A stretch of DNA of 64,000 bases from Myxococcus guangdongensis (lineage in GTDB: Bacteria > Myxococcota > Myxococcia > Myxococcales > Myxococcaceae). The notes beneath the pieces are model-generated. The model saw only the letters and a list, made by a program, of their open reading frames with translations, made no database searches and was not told the origin of the DNA. Of the stretch, positions 11,230 through 19,583 are shown piece by piece. The position numbers were made by a program, and so were the translations under genes. How positions within the stretch are numbered: position 1 is the first letter of the stretch; the number at the start of each line of letters is the position of its first letter. Where the stretch lies: positions 186,001-250,000 of the forward strand of contig NZ_JAJVKW010000009.1 of assembly GCF_024198255.1 (NCBI RefSeq). Direction: 5' to 3'.

Positions 11230-12387
11230 TCAGCGCACGAACTCCCACGCGTCGCTCCAGTGGCTGCCCGTGCCCGGTGCGTAGTGCGACGCGGCGCCGT
11301 TGCACCAGCCGGAGTAGGGGAAGGGCTTGCACCGGTAGATGCCACCTTGGGTGCTCTCGACGAGCGTCCCCGCTGTGTAGCTGCCCAGTCCATTGGGGTA
11401 CTTGAACTGCGCCGGGTCCCCGCCACCGCCTCCACCCGTGGGCTTCTCGATGTCGAGCTGGAACGCGTCGCTCGCCTCGCGCGAGTAGACGCGGTTCGCG
11501 GTGGCGCTGTTGGCGGGACGCACCGTGCCGTTCGTCTGCAGCTCACCCACCTGCACCCGGCTGGAGGTGGCGTTCACCTGCTGGGCCAGCTGGTAGATCC
11601 ACGAGGCCGCGGGCGTCGCGGTGGAGAGCGTCAGCGGGTGTGTCTCCGCGTCACGGCCGCCGCTGTCGAACAGGCGCAGCGTCACCTTGCTCTGCGCGGG
11701 CAGGTCCTCGCGCGCCTGCACCGCGCCCAGCTCCTTCCACGTGGTGGGCGGCGGGGGCGTGTTGCTGAACTTCACGTCCGTGCACGCGTAGAAGGCCTCC
11801 GGGCTGTCGGAGCGCTGCCAGATGGCGTAGATGACGTGCTGGCCGGTGCGCCCCTGCGGGAACGGACAGGTGAAGCGGTAGCGGTTGTTCTGTGGGGCGG
11901 ACGGCGCCGTCAGCGTGCAGAAGGGCGAGGCCTCCAGGTCCGACCACTTCAGCGGCAGCGCGGGGTTGTAGCCCTCCTTCGTGACGTAGAGGTGGAAGTA
12001 CGCCGTCGCGTGCACCGCCGTCGCGTGGAAGACGAAGTCGAAGCGGTTGCTCGAGTCCGGCGAGATGAGCGTCGCGGGCCAGTCCGTTCGCGCCAGGTCC
12101 AGGCCCCGGTGGCTCTCGTTGGCCGCGCTGCACAGCTTGCCGTCGGCGATGAGCTCGCGGTGGCGGCCGTTGGCGTTGCCCTGCCGGACGCCGTTCCAGT
12201 CATAGAGCGCCTGGGTGCCGCCACTCTGGATGGCGGCCTTGCACGCCGCGGACTTGGGCGTCTCCGGCCCTTCCTTGAAGCAGCTGTAGACGCGGCTGAG
12301 CGGCACCTCCATGGAGCCGTGCGCGGACGCCAGGCTCGAGGACAACAGGGACAGCGCCACGAGGGATGATGCGAGCGACCTCTGCAT
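11230..12387 (-). CDS. Secreted AA10 lytic polysaccharide monooxygenase with chitin-binding tail
   Basis: 385 aa. The start ATG follows GGAGGAAACCCA. The signal peptide ends SLASA-HGSME, leaving His as residue 1 of the mature enzyme, as required for the copper histidine brace. The second brace histidine is in AVHATAYFHLYVTK, and the conserved aromatic is in SPEAFYACTDV. The catalytic domain (to about residue 200) cleaves crystalline chitin or cellulose oxidatively. A linker domain of about 110 residues follows, then a GGGGG linker. The C-terminal CBM5/12-like module contains W and Y residues (YSGWCNGAASHY, SHWSDAW) and favours chitin. A -35-like TTGACC lies at 12436-12441. Fits a predatory or saprophytic lifestyle. 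Confidence 0.92.
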   Translation of the reverse strand: MQRSLASSLVALSLLSSSLASAHGSMEVPLSRVYSCFKEGPETPKSAACKAAIQSGGTQALYDWNGVRQGNANGRHRELIADGKLCSAANESHRGLDLARTDWPATLISPDSSNRFDFVFHATAVHATAYFHLYVTKEGYNPALPLKWSDLEASPFCTLTAPSAPQNNRYRFTCPFPQGRTGQHVIYAIWQRSDSPEAFYACTDVKFSNTPPPPTTWKELGAVQAREDLPAQSKVTLRLFDSGGRDAETHPLTLSTATPAASWIYQLAQQVNATSSRVQVGELQTNGTVRPANSATANRVYSREASDAFQLDIEKPTGGGGGGDPAQFKYPNGLGSYTAGTLVESTQGGIYRCKPFPYSGWCNGAASHYAPGTGSHWSDAWEFVR

Positions 12388-12452
12388 TGGGTTTCCTCCT
12401 GTGCGCACGGATGGAGCAGGGAGGGCCGGCAATCGGGTCAAACTCGCCCCAA

Positions 12453-12495
12453 GAAAAAAGCGGCGACACGTGCCCACATGGGCCGTGCCGCCGCT
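12453..12495 (-). terminator. Intrinsic terminator of the Bax-inhibitor-1 gene
   Basis: On the minus strand a long GC-rich hairpin (GAGCGGCGGCACG paired with CGTGTCGCCGC) is followed directly by TTTTTTC. This is the clearest classical intrinsic terminator in the window. It separates the BI-1 gene from the LPMO gene downstream. Confidence 0.85.
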
Positions 12496-12527
12496 CGTCG
12501 CGAACGGAGGACTGTTGACTGCCGTGA

Positions 12528-13238
12528 CTACCGACGGCGGCCGAGCAGCCGGAGGATGGCGAGGAACAGGTTGATGAAGTCCAGGTACAGCGTCAGCGCG
12601 CCGACGATGCTCACCGTGGCCGCGCTGCTGTGGCCGGTGTTGGCGTGCATCTCCCGCAGCTTCTGAATGTCGTACGCCGTCAGGCCCGCGAACACGAGGA
12701 CGGACGCGCACGCGATGACGAACGACATCATGTCACTGCGGATGAAGAGGTTGACCATGCCCGCCAGCACCACGCCGATGAGGCCCATGAAGAGGAACGT
12801 GCCCCAGGCGCTCAGGTCCTTCTTGGTCACCGTGCCGAACAGCGCCATGGCGCCGTAGACACCCGCCGTCAGGAAGAACGCCTGCGCGATGCTGCCCGCA
12901 GTGTAGACGAGGAAGAGGATGGAGAACGTCATCCCCGTGAGTGCGGAGTAGCCCAGGAACAGGGCCGCGGCCGCCGGGCCCGACAGGCGGGGCGCCAGGA
13001 ACGACAGCGCGAACACCGCGGCCAACTGCGCGATCATGAACCCGAACCGCCACTGGAGCACCGTGCGCAGGAGCGCCTCGTTGCTCAGCGTCACCATGGC
13101 CATCACGCCGGTGACAAGCAGCCCCGCGAACATCCAACCATGCACGCGCGTCATGAACGCGCGCTTCGACTCCTGCACCAGGACGGAGTTGACCGAGTCG
13201 CTCTCGGCCGTCTGCCATCCGGAAGTTTCCCAGGCCAT
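12528..13238 (-). CDS. Bax inhibitor-1/YccA family inner-membrane protein
   Basis: 236 aa with seven hydrophobic segments, the topology of the BI-1 (TMBIM) family. Family marks include the N-terminal VHGWMFAGLLVTG, the middle ALTGMTFSILFLVYT, and the C-terminal AYDIQKLREM...ALTLYLDFINLF, holding the paired acidic residues that gate proton/calcium leak in characterised members. It probably modulates ion leak or membrane-protein quality control in the inner membrane. Start ATG at 13238 has AGGA nine bases upstream; the longer frame adds an unlikely Pro-rich leader. Confidence 0.9.
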   Translation of the reverse strand: MAWETSGWQTAESDSVNSVLVQESKRAFMTRVHGWMFAGLLVTGVMAMVTLSNEALLRTVLQWRFGFMIAQLAAVFALSFLAPRLSGPAAAALFLGYSALTGMTFSILFLVYTAGSIAQAFFLTAGVYGAMALFGTVTKKDLSAWGTFLFMGLIGVVLAGMVNLFIRSDMMSFVIACASVLVFAGLTAYDIQKLREMHANTGHSSAATVSIVGALTLYLDFINLFLAILRLLGRRR

Positions 13239-13336
13239 GTAATCGTGTCCTTTCGCGCCAGGAACCGGCCCCGGCGGCGCCACTGCTTATAGCGTCTTCG
13301 ACCCGGGCGTGCGCGAACCCTGGCCGGAGCCCTTCC

Positions 13337-14809
13337 TTAAATCGCCTTCCACGCGAGCAAAAGCTTCGAGGCGACCTCGGTCGTGATGAGGGGCAGCACG
13401 CCGCCGCCGCCCACGATATTCACGATTTCCGCCATGGAGCCGCGGCACACGCCGCCCCATGCGGGCTGCTTCGCCAGCCCCACGGACGCGTAGGCCGAGT
13501 AGTCCACGAAGAACGACGTGGGCAGCACTGTCCCGTGGGGCTCCACCAGCAGGTGGTCCTCGGGAGGAGAGTCGACGATCTCCTGCACCACGAAGCCGCC
13601 GCCCGTCGGGTCGCTCGCCGCGCGCGCGCACAGCTCCGGCCAGCCCAGGGGCGCGCCATACGCCGCCGTCACGCGCTCGATGTACGGCACCGTGCCCGCC
13701 GAGCGACCGAGGAACACGGCCTTGCCGCCGTAGTCCCACGCCCGCTTGAGCACGAAGCGAGCAGGGGTGCGCGCCACCTCGGCCACCACGTCGTCCAGCT
13801 TCGTCCCATCCGGGCCCGATGTCGGGCCCGCGCGGAACAGGCGCGTCCAGGGGACCGACGCGCGGATGGACTCCAACTCCGTGGGCGTCAGTCCCGCGGC
13901 CTCGGCGAGCTCGGGCTCCGCCAGGGCCTGCGACAGGCGCGCGAAGGTGGACTTCACCTCGACCTGCGACGCGGGCGGGTTGAGGAACACGGCCTTCTTC
14001 CCGGGCACCGTGGCGAGGAAGTCCTCCACCCAGGCAGATGGCTGCTGCTCGAGCCGCCGCACGAAGAGGTGGCGGTAGACCAGGTCGTACTTCTTGCCGC
14101 GCACCTCGAACGCCGCGTCGCCGGACACCTCGTCCGGGTGCACGATGTCCGCGTCGGCGCCGAGCTCGCGGAAGCGCTCGCACAGCCACCTCAGCTCCGA
14201 GATCTGCGCGTCGTTGCGGCGGCACAAGAGCGCCACCGTGTCGGGGAACTGGCCGGGGCGCTCGGCGGCGTACCCGTCCAACAGCGAGCGATAGAGCGCC
14301 AGCGCGTTGCTGCCGTTGAGCGTCAGCAGCGAGGGCAGCGCCTTCTCCGGATAGCGGAAGTGGCGCGCCACCACCTCGATGAACGTGCGGGCCGCGATGT
14401 CCGAGTAGCCCTGCATGGCTGGAATGGTCGCGTTGACCTCCAGCGCCCACGGCTTTCCACCGGAGACGAAGTAATCCACGCGCGTGGTGGCCAGTCGCAC
14501 CGCCTGGGGCCAGGTGCGCTCCGCGAGCGCGCGCTCGAGCGGGGAGAGCGAGGCCAAGAGGAGCTCCGCGTCGGGCGCGGCGAGCCACGCGCGCGCCATC
14601 TTCACCGTGGCGGAGGCCAGGTGCGCGGACAGCTCCGCGCGGCGGCGAATCTCCGCGGCGTCGAGGATGACGGGCGTCGCGGTGATGGGGATGGGGCGCG
14701 TGGTGCCGTCCGACTGGGTGACGGCCAGTCCGCGCTTGTACGCGAGCTGCGCGAGTTCGGGCGCGAAGTGGCGCGCCTGGTGTCGCAGCACGTCGATGAG
14801 CTCTTGCAC
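13337..14809 (-). CDS. Uncharacterised ATP-grasp-like protein
   Basis: 490 aa, GTG start, no signal peptide or membrane segment. Two features suggest an ATP-grasp fold as in carboxylate-amine ligases: a FVLKRAWDYGGKAVFLGRS stretch, like the ATP-grasp lysine and glycine loop, and a later GGGFVVQEIVDSP with acidic residues. An ALEVNATIPAMQGYSD segment near residue 145 recalls the EVNxxP metal-site strand, which may mean a permuted order. The C-terminus has VDYSAYASVGL and an NIVGGGGVLP loop. Substrate unknown; it stands alone, with no biosynthetic neighbour. Assignment rests on motif resemblance only. Confidence 0.5.
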   Translation of the reverse strand: MQELIDVLRHQARHFAPELAQLAYKRGLAVTQSDGTTRPIPITATPVILDAAEIRRRAELSAHLASATVKMARAWLAAPDAELLLASLSPLERALAERTWPQAVRLATTRVDYFVSGGKPWALEVNATIPAMQGYSDIAARTFIEVVARHFRYPEKALPSLLTLNGSNALALYRSLLDGYAAERPGQFPDTVALLCRRNDAQISELRWLCERFRELGADADIVHPDEVSGDAAFEVRGKKYDLVYRHLFVRRLEQQPSAWVEDFLATVPGKKAVFLNPPASQVEVKSTFARLSQALAEPELAEAAGLTPTELESIRASVPWTRLFRAGPTSGPDGTKLDDVVAEVARTPARFVLKRAWDYGGKAVFLGRSAGTVPYIERVTAAYGAPLGWPELCARAASDPTGGGFVVQEIVDSPPEDHLLVEPHGTVLPTSFFVDYSAYASVGLAKQPAWGGVCRGSMAEIVNIVGGGGVLPLITTEVASKLLLAWKAI

Positions 14810-15002
14810 GGGTGTTTCTGTCCTTCTCGAGATGCCGGGGCCTGCCCGGGGCGGCGAACCTATGCGCGGACAGGCTCACCGGTCCATCGGCGCGCCGCCT
14901 GCACGGCGCCGCTCGCCGCGACCGCCAACAAGCCACTCATCCCGTCGCGCGTCGCGGATTCGCTCGTGTGACTTGCACGCGCGCTCCGTCTGGCTTACAA
15001 CC

Positions 15003-15018
15003 GCGTTGCGTTCAACGC
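15003..15018. promoter_or_regulatory. Inverted repeat GCGTTG-N4-CAACGC
   Basis: A perfect 6-bp inverted repeat with a 4-nt spacer ends 16 bases before the GTG start of the Cys/His-rich membrane protein. Its position fits an operator or a short hairpin in the 5' leader. No copy was seen upstream of the paralogous gene at 27 kb. Confidence 0.3.
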
Positions 15019-15034
15019 TGGAATCCCTATCACC

Positions 15035-15469
15035 GTGAGCCGCTCCCTACACTCGCTGCCCTCGCGTCTCGTCCGGTCGCGCCTCCTGGCGCTGCCGCTC
15101 GCGGCTGTGTGTGCGCTGGCGTACATGGGGACGGTGCTCCACTTCGCCATGGTCCAGCACGCCACGTGTCTGGAGCACGGTGAGGTGGTCCACGTGGAGG
15201 AGGGGGGCTCGCACACCGCCCCCGTCGCCGAGGAGTCCTTCGACGACGTCCGGCTCACTTCGCGTGACGACGCTCCCTCGGGCCACGGTGCCGAGGCCCA
15301 CTGCGTCCACACGTTGATCCGTCGTGAGGGTCCTCCTCCGACAGAGGTCACCCCGGTCATCACCCGGGTGCCCACCCGTTCCTCGCCGGCGCTGGCCGTG
15401 TTCCGCTTCCACGCGGAGCCCGTTGCTCGCCTGCACCTGGCCCCCAAGGCCTCTCCGCCTCGCGCCTGA
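15035..15469 (+). CDS. Cys/His-rich single-pass membrane protein (paralogue of the gene at 26657-27082)
   Basis: 144 aa, GTG start. One N-terminal membrane segment (ALPLAAVCALAYMGTVLHF) is followed by a periplasmic part with paired metal-ligand-like residues: QHATCLEHGEVVHVEE, then GHGAEAHCVH. It ends LHLAPKASPPRA. The protein at 26657-27082 shares this plan (GT-LLH near the membrane exit, C-x-EH, H-x-C, and a terminal IAPKSSPP), and sits at the head of a zinc-type uptake operon. A metal-related periplasmic role is inferred from this and from its neighbours. It resembles, but is not proven to belong to, DUF2946-like families. Confidence 0.6.
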   Translation: MSRSLHSLPSRLVRSRLLALPLAAVCALAYMGTVLHFAMVQHATCLEHGEVVHVEEGGSHTAPVAEESFDDVRLTSRDDAPSGHGAEAHCVHTLIRREGPPPTEVTPVITRVPTRSSPALAVFRFHAEPVARLHLAPKASPPRA

Positions 15470-15768
15470 GTCAGCACCCAGGGTACGCGTCCCTCGCTCC
15501 CGGCACAGTCGTGCCGTGAGAAGGCCGCGGTCCGTGGTCGACGGCTGACGTCCGGTTCCGGAATTCGGAGCCCTGCGTCAGACGTCGCGCGACGCGCCGC
15601 CGGATGACTCGTTTCCCCTGCGTGCACGCTCTCGCCCCCCGTGTCGCGCACGGTTCGCGCGATTCCCACCCCGTCATCCGTGTCTGTCCTGGCTCTGCCC
15701 GCGCGGGTGGGGTCCGTGGCGGCGTTGGTGGCTGGGTATCCGCAGTCCATCCACGTGGAGCTACACAC

Positions 15769-16263
15769 ATGAACAAGAAGCTTCTGGCCGCCCTCCTGAT
15801 GTCCACCGCGCTCCTGTCCACCGCTTGCGGTGACGACGACGAGCCGCACGACGAGAACGTCGACGTCGAGGGGTGCGAGCACCTGCGCGAGGGCCCAGCC
15901 GCGGCCGTCAACGCCACGCTGACGGGCACGCCGCCCTCCGTGTCGAATGATCACCGTCGCTACGACATCGCGCTGGTGGATGGCGCGGCCGGGCATCGGG
16001 GCTCGGTGTCGTTCGCCGCGGCGGAGGCCACCGACTACGTCCTCTACCTGAGCGCGAACGTGCCGGTGTCCATCACCGACGCCAGCGGCGCGGCGGTGGA
16101 GATCGAGGAGAGCGCCACCAGCTCCGAGTCCTGCACCGACATCAAGGGCCGCCACGTCGTCCCGCTGTCGGTCGGCACGTTCACCTTCACCTTCGGCCCC
16201 ACCCCCTCGGCGTCCGTGAACCTGGTCGTCGAGGAGGCGTCGCACGAGGGCCACGAGCACTAG
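15769..16263 (+). CDS. His/Asp-rich lipoprotein, putative metal binding
   Basis: 164 aa. The signal peptide carries a lipobox (LLSTAC) giving a lipid-anchored Cys, followed by GDDDEPHDENVD. The middle is a beta-rich domain without a family I can name. The C-terminus is EEASHEGHEH, a metal-chelating tail. Together with the upstream Cys/His-rich membrane protein and the MerC-like protein further on, it suggests a role in metal capture or sensing at the envelope. Start ATG 15769 is chosen because the signal peptide begins there; the open frame upstream lacks a ribosome site. Confidence 0.65.
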   Translation: MNKKLLAALLMSTALLSTACGDDDEPHDENVDVEGCEHLREGPAAAVNATLTGTPPSVSNDHRRYDIALVDGAAGHRGSVSFAAAEATDYVLYLSANVPVSITDASGAAVEIEESATSSESCTDIKGRHVVPLSVGTFTFTFGPTPSASVNLVVEEASHEGHEH

Positions 16264-16273
16264 CCGGCGACGT

Positions 16274-16300
16274 GTCCGGGGCCTCGCGAGGGGCCCGGAC
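16274..16300 (+). terminator. Terminator after the His-tailed lipoprotein gene
   Basis: A 7-bp stem GTCCGGG/CCCGGAC with an inner CCTC/GAGG extension is followed by CTTTCCCC. It lies 11 bases after the lipoprotein stop codon. Confidence 0.65.
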
Positions 16301-16358
16301 CTTTCCCCAACCGAATCCGGGGTCGGCCTTCCAGCCGGCCCCTCCTGGAGAGAAGACC

Positions 16359-16742
16359 ATGGGTACCTTTCAGCAGTTCCTGACCGAGAAGCAGATTGCC
16401 TCCGACGCGTTGCTGCGCCTGTCCCGTCAGCTGGAGTCGCAGGGGAGCGATGGCCGTGCGCTCGCGCGCAAGCGGACCTCGAAGCGGCGGGACAAGGAGA
16501 CGCAGGGCAAGAGCTACGCGGACCTGTCGCTCGACAAGCCGAAGAGTGGCCGGGGCGTGAGCTCGCAGCAGCTCCAGGCGGCGCTCGAGGACAAGCCGTT
16601 GCCCCGCAAGGTGCGCGGCAAGCTGGTGAGGGCCATCAACGCGGTGCTGTCCAAGAAGGGCGGCGCGGCGGTGGACTCCAAGGCCCTGTTCGGTGACACG
16701 GCCATCCGCGCCGGCGGCCCCGCGAAGAAGTCCGCGAGCTGA
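16359..16742 (+). CDS. Small basic protein of unknown function
   Basis: 127 aa. Start ATG at 16359 with GGAGAGAAG upstream. The protein is lysine/arginine-rich (ARKRTSKRRDKE near residue 40) and ends GGPAKKSAS. It has no membrane segment or signal peptide. The region about 55-100 (SQQLQAALEDKPLPRKVRGKL) looks helical. The charge suggests nucleic-acid or acidic-partner binding, but I recognise no family. It is followed after 15 bp by the next gene. Confidence 0.6.
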   Translation: MGTFQQFLTEKQIASDALLRLSRQLESQGSDGRALARKRTSKRRDKETQGKSYADLSLDKPKSGRGVSSQQLQAALEDKPLPRKVRGKLVRAINAVLSKKGGAAVDSKALFGDTAIRAGGPAKKSAS

Positions 16743-16757
16743 GGTCCGGAAGCCCCC

Positions 16758-17399
16758 ATGTCCGGACCTGAGGCCCTTCAGCTGCTTCCCCACGACGTCC
16801 TCCGGGACGCGGACCGCTTGTTCGACGTCACCATGTGGTGTCTCGGACAGGACGTGCGCTGCCCGGAGGGGAACCTCCTCTTGCGTCGGGGGCTCACGCG
16901 TCACGCCCGGCCCGAGGGCGTGGAGGGGCAGAGCGCCTACTCCATCGCGCTCGCGCACGGCGGGAGGCTGTCGCTCTGGGGCTTCGGTGCGCTGTGCGAG
17001 TGCGGTCAGGCCGTCTTCGTCCCACGGGACGGCTTCGCCCCCCGCTGGTTGGAGCAGGCGCCCGCGGGCCCGGCCTTCCAGGCGAGCGCGCTGGGCCCCT
17101 CGCGGGCGCCGGCCACCGAGACAGAGCGGCGGGAGGTCCACCAGTGTCTGGTGGAGCTCGCCGAGTGGTTGGCCGGGCACGAGGACTGGGTGCTTCGGGA
17201 AGTGGGACTGGACTGGAGGCGTGCGTGCGTCGCGTCGCGGCGCAAGGCGTCTCCCGTCTCGCCGGAAGCGCTGGCCGCCGCGTGGTGGCGGCTCGGCGCG
17301 CGCATTCGCTCACTGGGTTGTGAATTCGAAGCCTGTGGCGCCTCGGATGCCGGGGCACTGGGAGGACATCATGCTGTCGCGACTGCTGCGCAACGATGA
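16758..17399 (+). CDS. Hypothetical protein
   Basis: 213 aa, cytosolic, with no family I recognise. The N-terminal half has scattered cysteines (MWCLGQDVRCPEG; GALCECGQAVF) that could bind zinc; the second half is helical and tryptophan-rich (LVELAEWLAGHEDWVLREV, AAAWWRLGARI). Its 3' end overlaps the next gene by 29 bp, so the two are probably translated together. Confidence 0.6.
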   Translation: MSGPEALQLLPHDVLRDADRLFDVTMWCLGQDVRCPEGNLLLRRGLTRHARPEGVEGQSAYSIALAHGGRLSLWGFGALCECGQAVFVPRDGFAPRWLEQAPAGPAFQASALGPSRAPATETERREVHQCLVELAEWLAGHEDWVLREVGLDWRRACVASRRKASPVSPEALAAAWWRLGARIRSLGCEFEACGASDAGALGGHHAVATAAQR

Positions 17400-19095
17400 G
17401 CCATCCGTCTACGTCCAGGCCGCCTGGGAGGACGTCGCGGACGACGCGCTCCCGAGTCCCCGGCTGCGTGAGGGACTGGGCGCCTCGCACCTGAAGGTGA
17501 GCACGCGCGTGCCGTTGGCGCAGGCCTGGTTCGACCAGGGGCTGAGCCTCTTGCACCTGGGCTGGGGCGCCGAGGCCCGCCGCGCCTTCGCGGAGGCGGC
17601 GCGGCAGGACCCCGAGCTGGCCATGGCGTGGTGGGGCCTGGCCCTGACACGCGGGCCGGGGGCGCGCTTCGCGTCCGCTCGCGCCGAGGCCATGGCCCGC
17701 GCGCTCGCGTTGAGCGAGGGGCTGCCGGACCTGGAGCAGCGCTACATCGTTGCGGCCAGCCTGCTGTCGGACAAGGGCCCCGCCAACGGTCGCCACGCCT
17801 TCATCCGCGAGATGGAGAGCCTCATCGACCGCTATCCGGAGGACGTCGAGGCGAAGCTGCTGCTCGCGGGCTTCCTCGTGGACGGCTACGAGCCGGACGG
17901 CCGTCCGGGACAGGGCCAGCCCTACGCGCAGGCGATGTTGCGCGACCTGATGCGCACGAGCCCGGACCACGTGGGCGTCCACTACGCCTGGGTGTGCGCG
18001 ACGCTGCCGAGCTCCCGCCCCGAGCTGGCCCATGAGAGCGCGCTGCGCCTGCCCAGGCTCGCGCCCGGAGCGAGCCCCGTGCTGCTGGCCTCGGGGCGAC
18101 TGCTGAGCCGGCTGGGCGAGACGGACGCGGCCTACCGGGTGCTGGAGGCCGCGGTGGAGACGGATGACGCGTACCTGTCGGCGGAGTCGCTGCCCGCGTC
18201 CTTCGCGCCGTGCGCGGAGCAGGCCATGCGGCTGCTCAGCCAGGGCTGCGCGGAGGTGGGGCGGTACAGCGACGCGCAGACGTGGGCGCGCCGCCTGCGT
18301 CAGCGCGTGGAGTCCGCGGGTTGCGAGGCCCAGGCGGTCCTGTTCGCGGCGTCCACGCTGGTGTCCACGCACCTGCGCTTCGGCTTCTGCCGCGCGGCGG
18401 CGGACGTGCCGCTGGAGCTCGCGGGTGAGCTGACCCCGGCCGAGCGGGGCCTTCGCGATGGCGTGCGTCTGTACACGCGCGGCATCAACGCGCTGGATGC
18501 GGGGAGGCTCTCGGAGGTGGAGCGCGCGTGCGAGGCGCTCGCGCTGCTGCACGCGCCCCTGTCCGAGCTGCGCCGTTCCGAGGGTCGGCAGCTGTGTCCG
18601 CGCGATGTCGCGCGCGTCGTGGAGGTGGCCGAGCAGGAGCTGCGCGGCTCGCTGGAGTCACGTCGGGGCGATGGTGGCCGCGCCGAGGCCACGCTGGTGC
18701 GCGCGTGGCGCATGGAGCGTCGGCTGCGGACCGCGGGCCCCTCGGCCTTCTCGCGTCCCGCGCGGGAGACGCTGGCCCGGACGCGGCTGCGCGGCGAGCG
18801 TGAGCAGAAGGCGTTGGAGCTGGCGCGCGCGCTGGTGGAGGAGCGGCCCGCGTGTGGCCACTACCGACTGCTCCTGGCCGAGACGCACGTGGCGATGGGG
18901 GAGCGGCTGCTCGCGGTGCAGGACTTCGAGCGTTTCCTCGAGCGGTGGCGTGACGCGGACGAGCACCTGCCGGAGCTGCGGCGCGCGCGCACGTACATCT
19001 CGGGCCGTGGGCGCATCCTGCGATTGGTCCACACGTCGGAGGTGCCGCCTCCGGTTCCCCCCGACTTCCTTCCCCTGGAGAAGGTGTCCTGTTGA
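17371..19095 (+). CDS. Tetratricopeptide-repeat protein
   Basis: 574 aa. Start ATG 17371 has GGGAGGACATC directly upstream. Several TPR-like helical pairs are visible: AQAWFDQGLSLLHLGWGAEARRAF near residue 50 starts the first, and later come LLASGRLLSRLGETDAAYRVL and LLLAETHVAMGERLLAVQDF. The order resembles TPR proteins that begin 'VQAWFDQGLxLxxGF', of unknown biochemical role. No signal peptide. It overlaps both neighbours (29 bp with the previous gene; the stop codon overlaps the MerC-like TTG start), so the three form one transcription unit. Confidence 0.75.
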   Translation: MLSRLLRNDEPSVYVQAAWEDVADDALPSPRLREGLGASHLKVSTRVPLAQAWFDQGLSLLHLGWGAEARRAFAEAARQDPELAMAWWGLALTRGPGARFASARAEAMARALALSEGLPDLEQRYIVAASLLSDKGPANGRHAFIREMESLIDRYPEDVEAKLLLAGFLVDGYEPDGRPGQGQPYAQAMLRDLMRTSPDHVGVHYAWVCATLPSSRPELAHESALRLPRLAPGASPVLLASGRLLSRLGETDAAYRVLEAAVETDDAYLSAESLPASFAPCAEQAMRLLSQGCAEVGRYSDAQTWARRLRQRVESAGCEAQAVLFAASTLVSTHLRFGFCRAAADVPLELAGELTPAERGLRDGVRLYTRGINALDAGRLSEVERACEALALLHAPLSELRRSEGRQLCPRDVARVVEVAEQELRGSLESRRGDGGRAEATLVRAWRMERRLRTAGPSAFSRPARETLARTRLRGEREQKALELARALVEERPACGHYRLLLAETHVAMGERLLAVQDFERFLERWRDADEHLPELRRARTYISGRGRILRLVHTSEVPPPVPPDFLPLEKVSC

Positions 19096-19520
19096 GTTCT
19101 CTTGAACGGAGCGCAGCCGCGCCCTCGCGCTGGGATGGCGTGGGGCAGCTGCTCTCCGCGTTGTGTGTCGTGCATTGCCTGGTGCTCCCCGCGGTGCTCG
19201 GGCTGTTGCCCGCGGCGCTGGCGGGGTGGCTGGGCGGAGAGGGGGCTCACCGCGGGCTCCTGGCGTTGGCGCTGCTCGGCGCGCTCGCGGCCTTCCTCCC
19301 GGGGTGGCGCCTGCATCGCCGCGCGTGGGTGCCGGTGCTCGCGGTGGGCGGCCTCGGGTTGCTCGGCGCCGGGGCCTTCCTGGTGCCCGAGGGCGCGGGC
19401 GAGGCGTGGGAGGTGGGCCTCACCCTGGGCGGCGGCGCGCTGCTGGCCGTGGCGCATGGTCGCAACCGGACGTTGTGCCGCGAGTGTTGTCCGCCCGAAG
19501 CGGGCCGCGCCGAAGCGTGA
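19092..19520 (+). CDS. MerC-domain membrane protein
   Basis: 142 aa, TTG start overlapping the preceding stop, with GGAGAAGG upstream. Four hydrophobic segments, with a LCVVHCL cysteine pair in the first, match the MerC mercury-transport fold (GxxxSxxCxxHCLxLP). The C-terminus has NRTLCRECCPPE, a second thiol cluster. MerC carries Hg(II) across the inner membrane in mer operons; no merA or merR is present here, so the substrate could be another soft metal. Its linkage to the two putative metal-binding envelope proteins upstream supports a metal role. Confidence 0.75.
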   Translation: MSSLERSAAAPSRWDGVGQLLSALCVVHCLVLPAVLGLLPAALAGWLGGEGAHRGLLALALLGALAAFLPGWRLHRRAWVPVLAVGGLGLLGAGAFLVPEGAGEAWEVGLTLGGGALLAVAHGRNRTLCRECCPPEAGRAEA

Positions 19521-19583
19521 GGCGTCGGGCGTCCACGGTGCCTCGCGCTTGACGGCCCCGCGCCATTCGCGCGAGGAGGGGGC

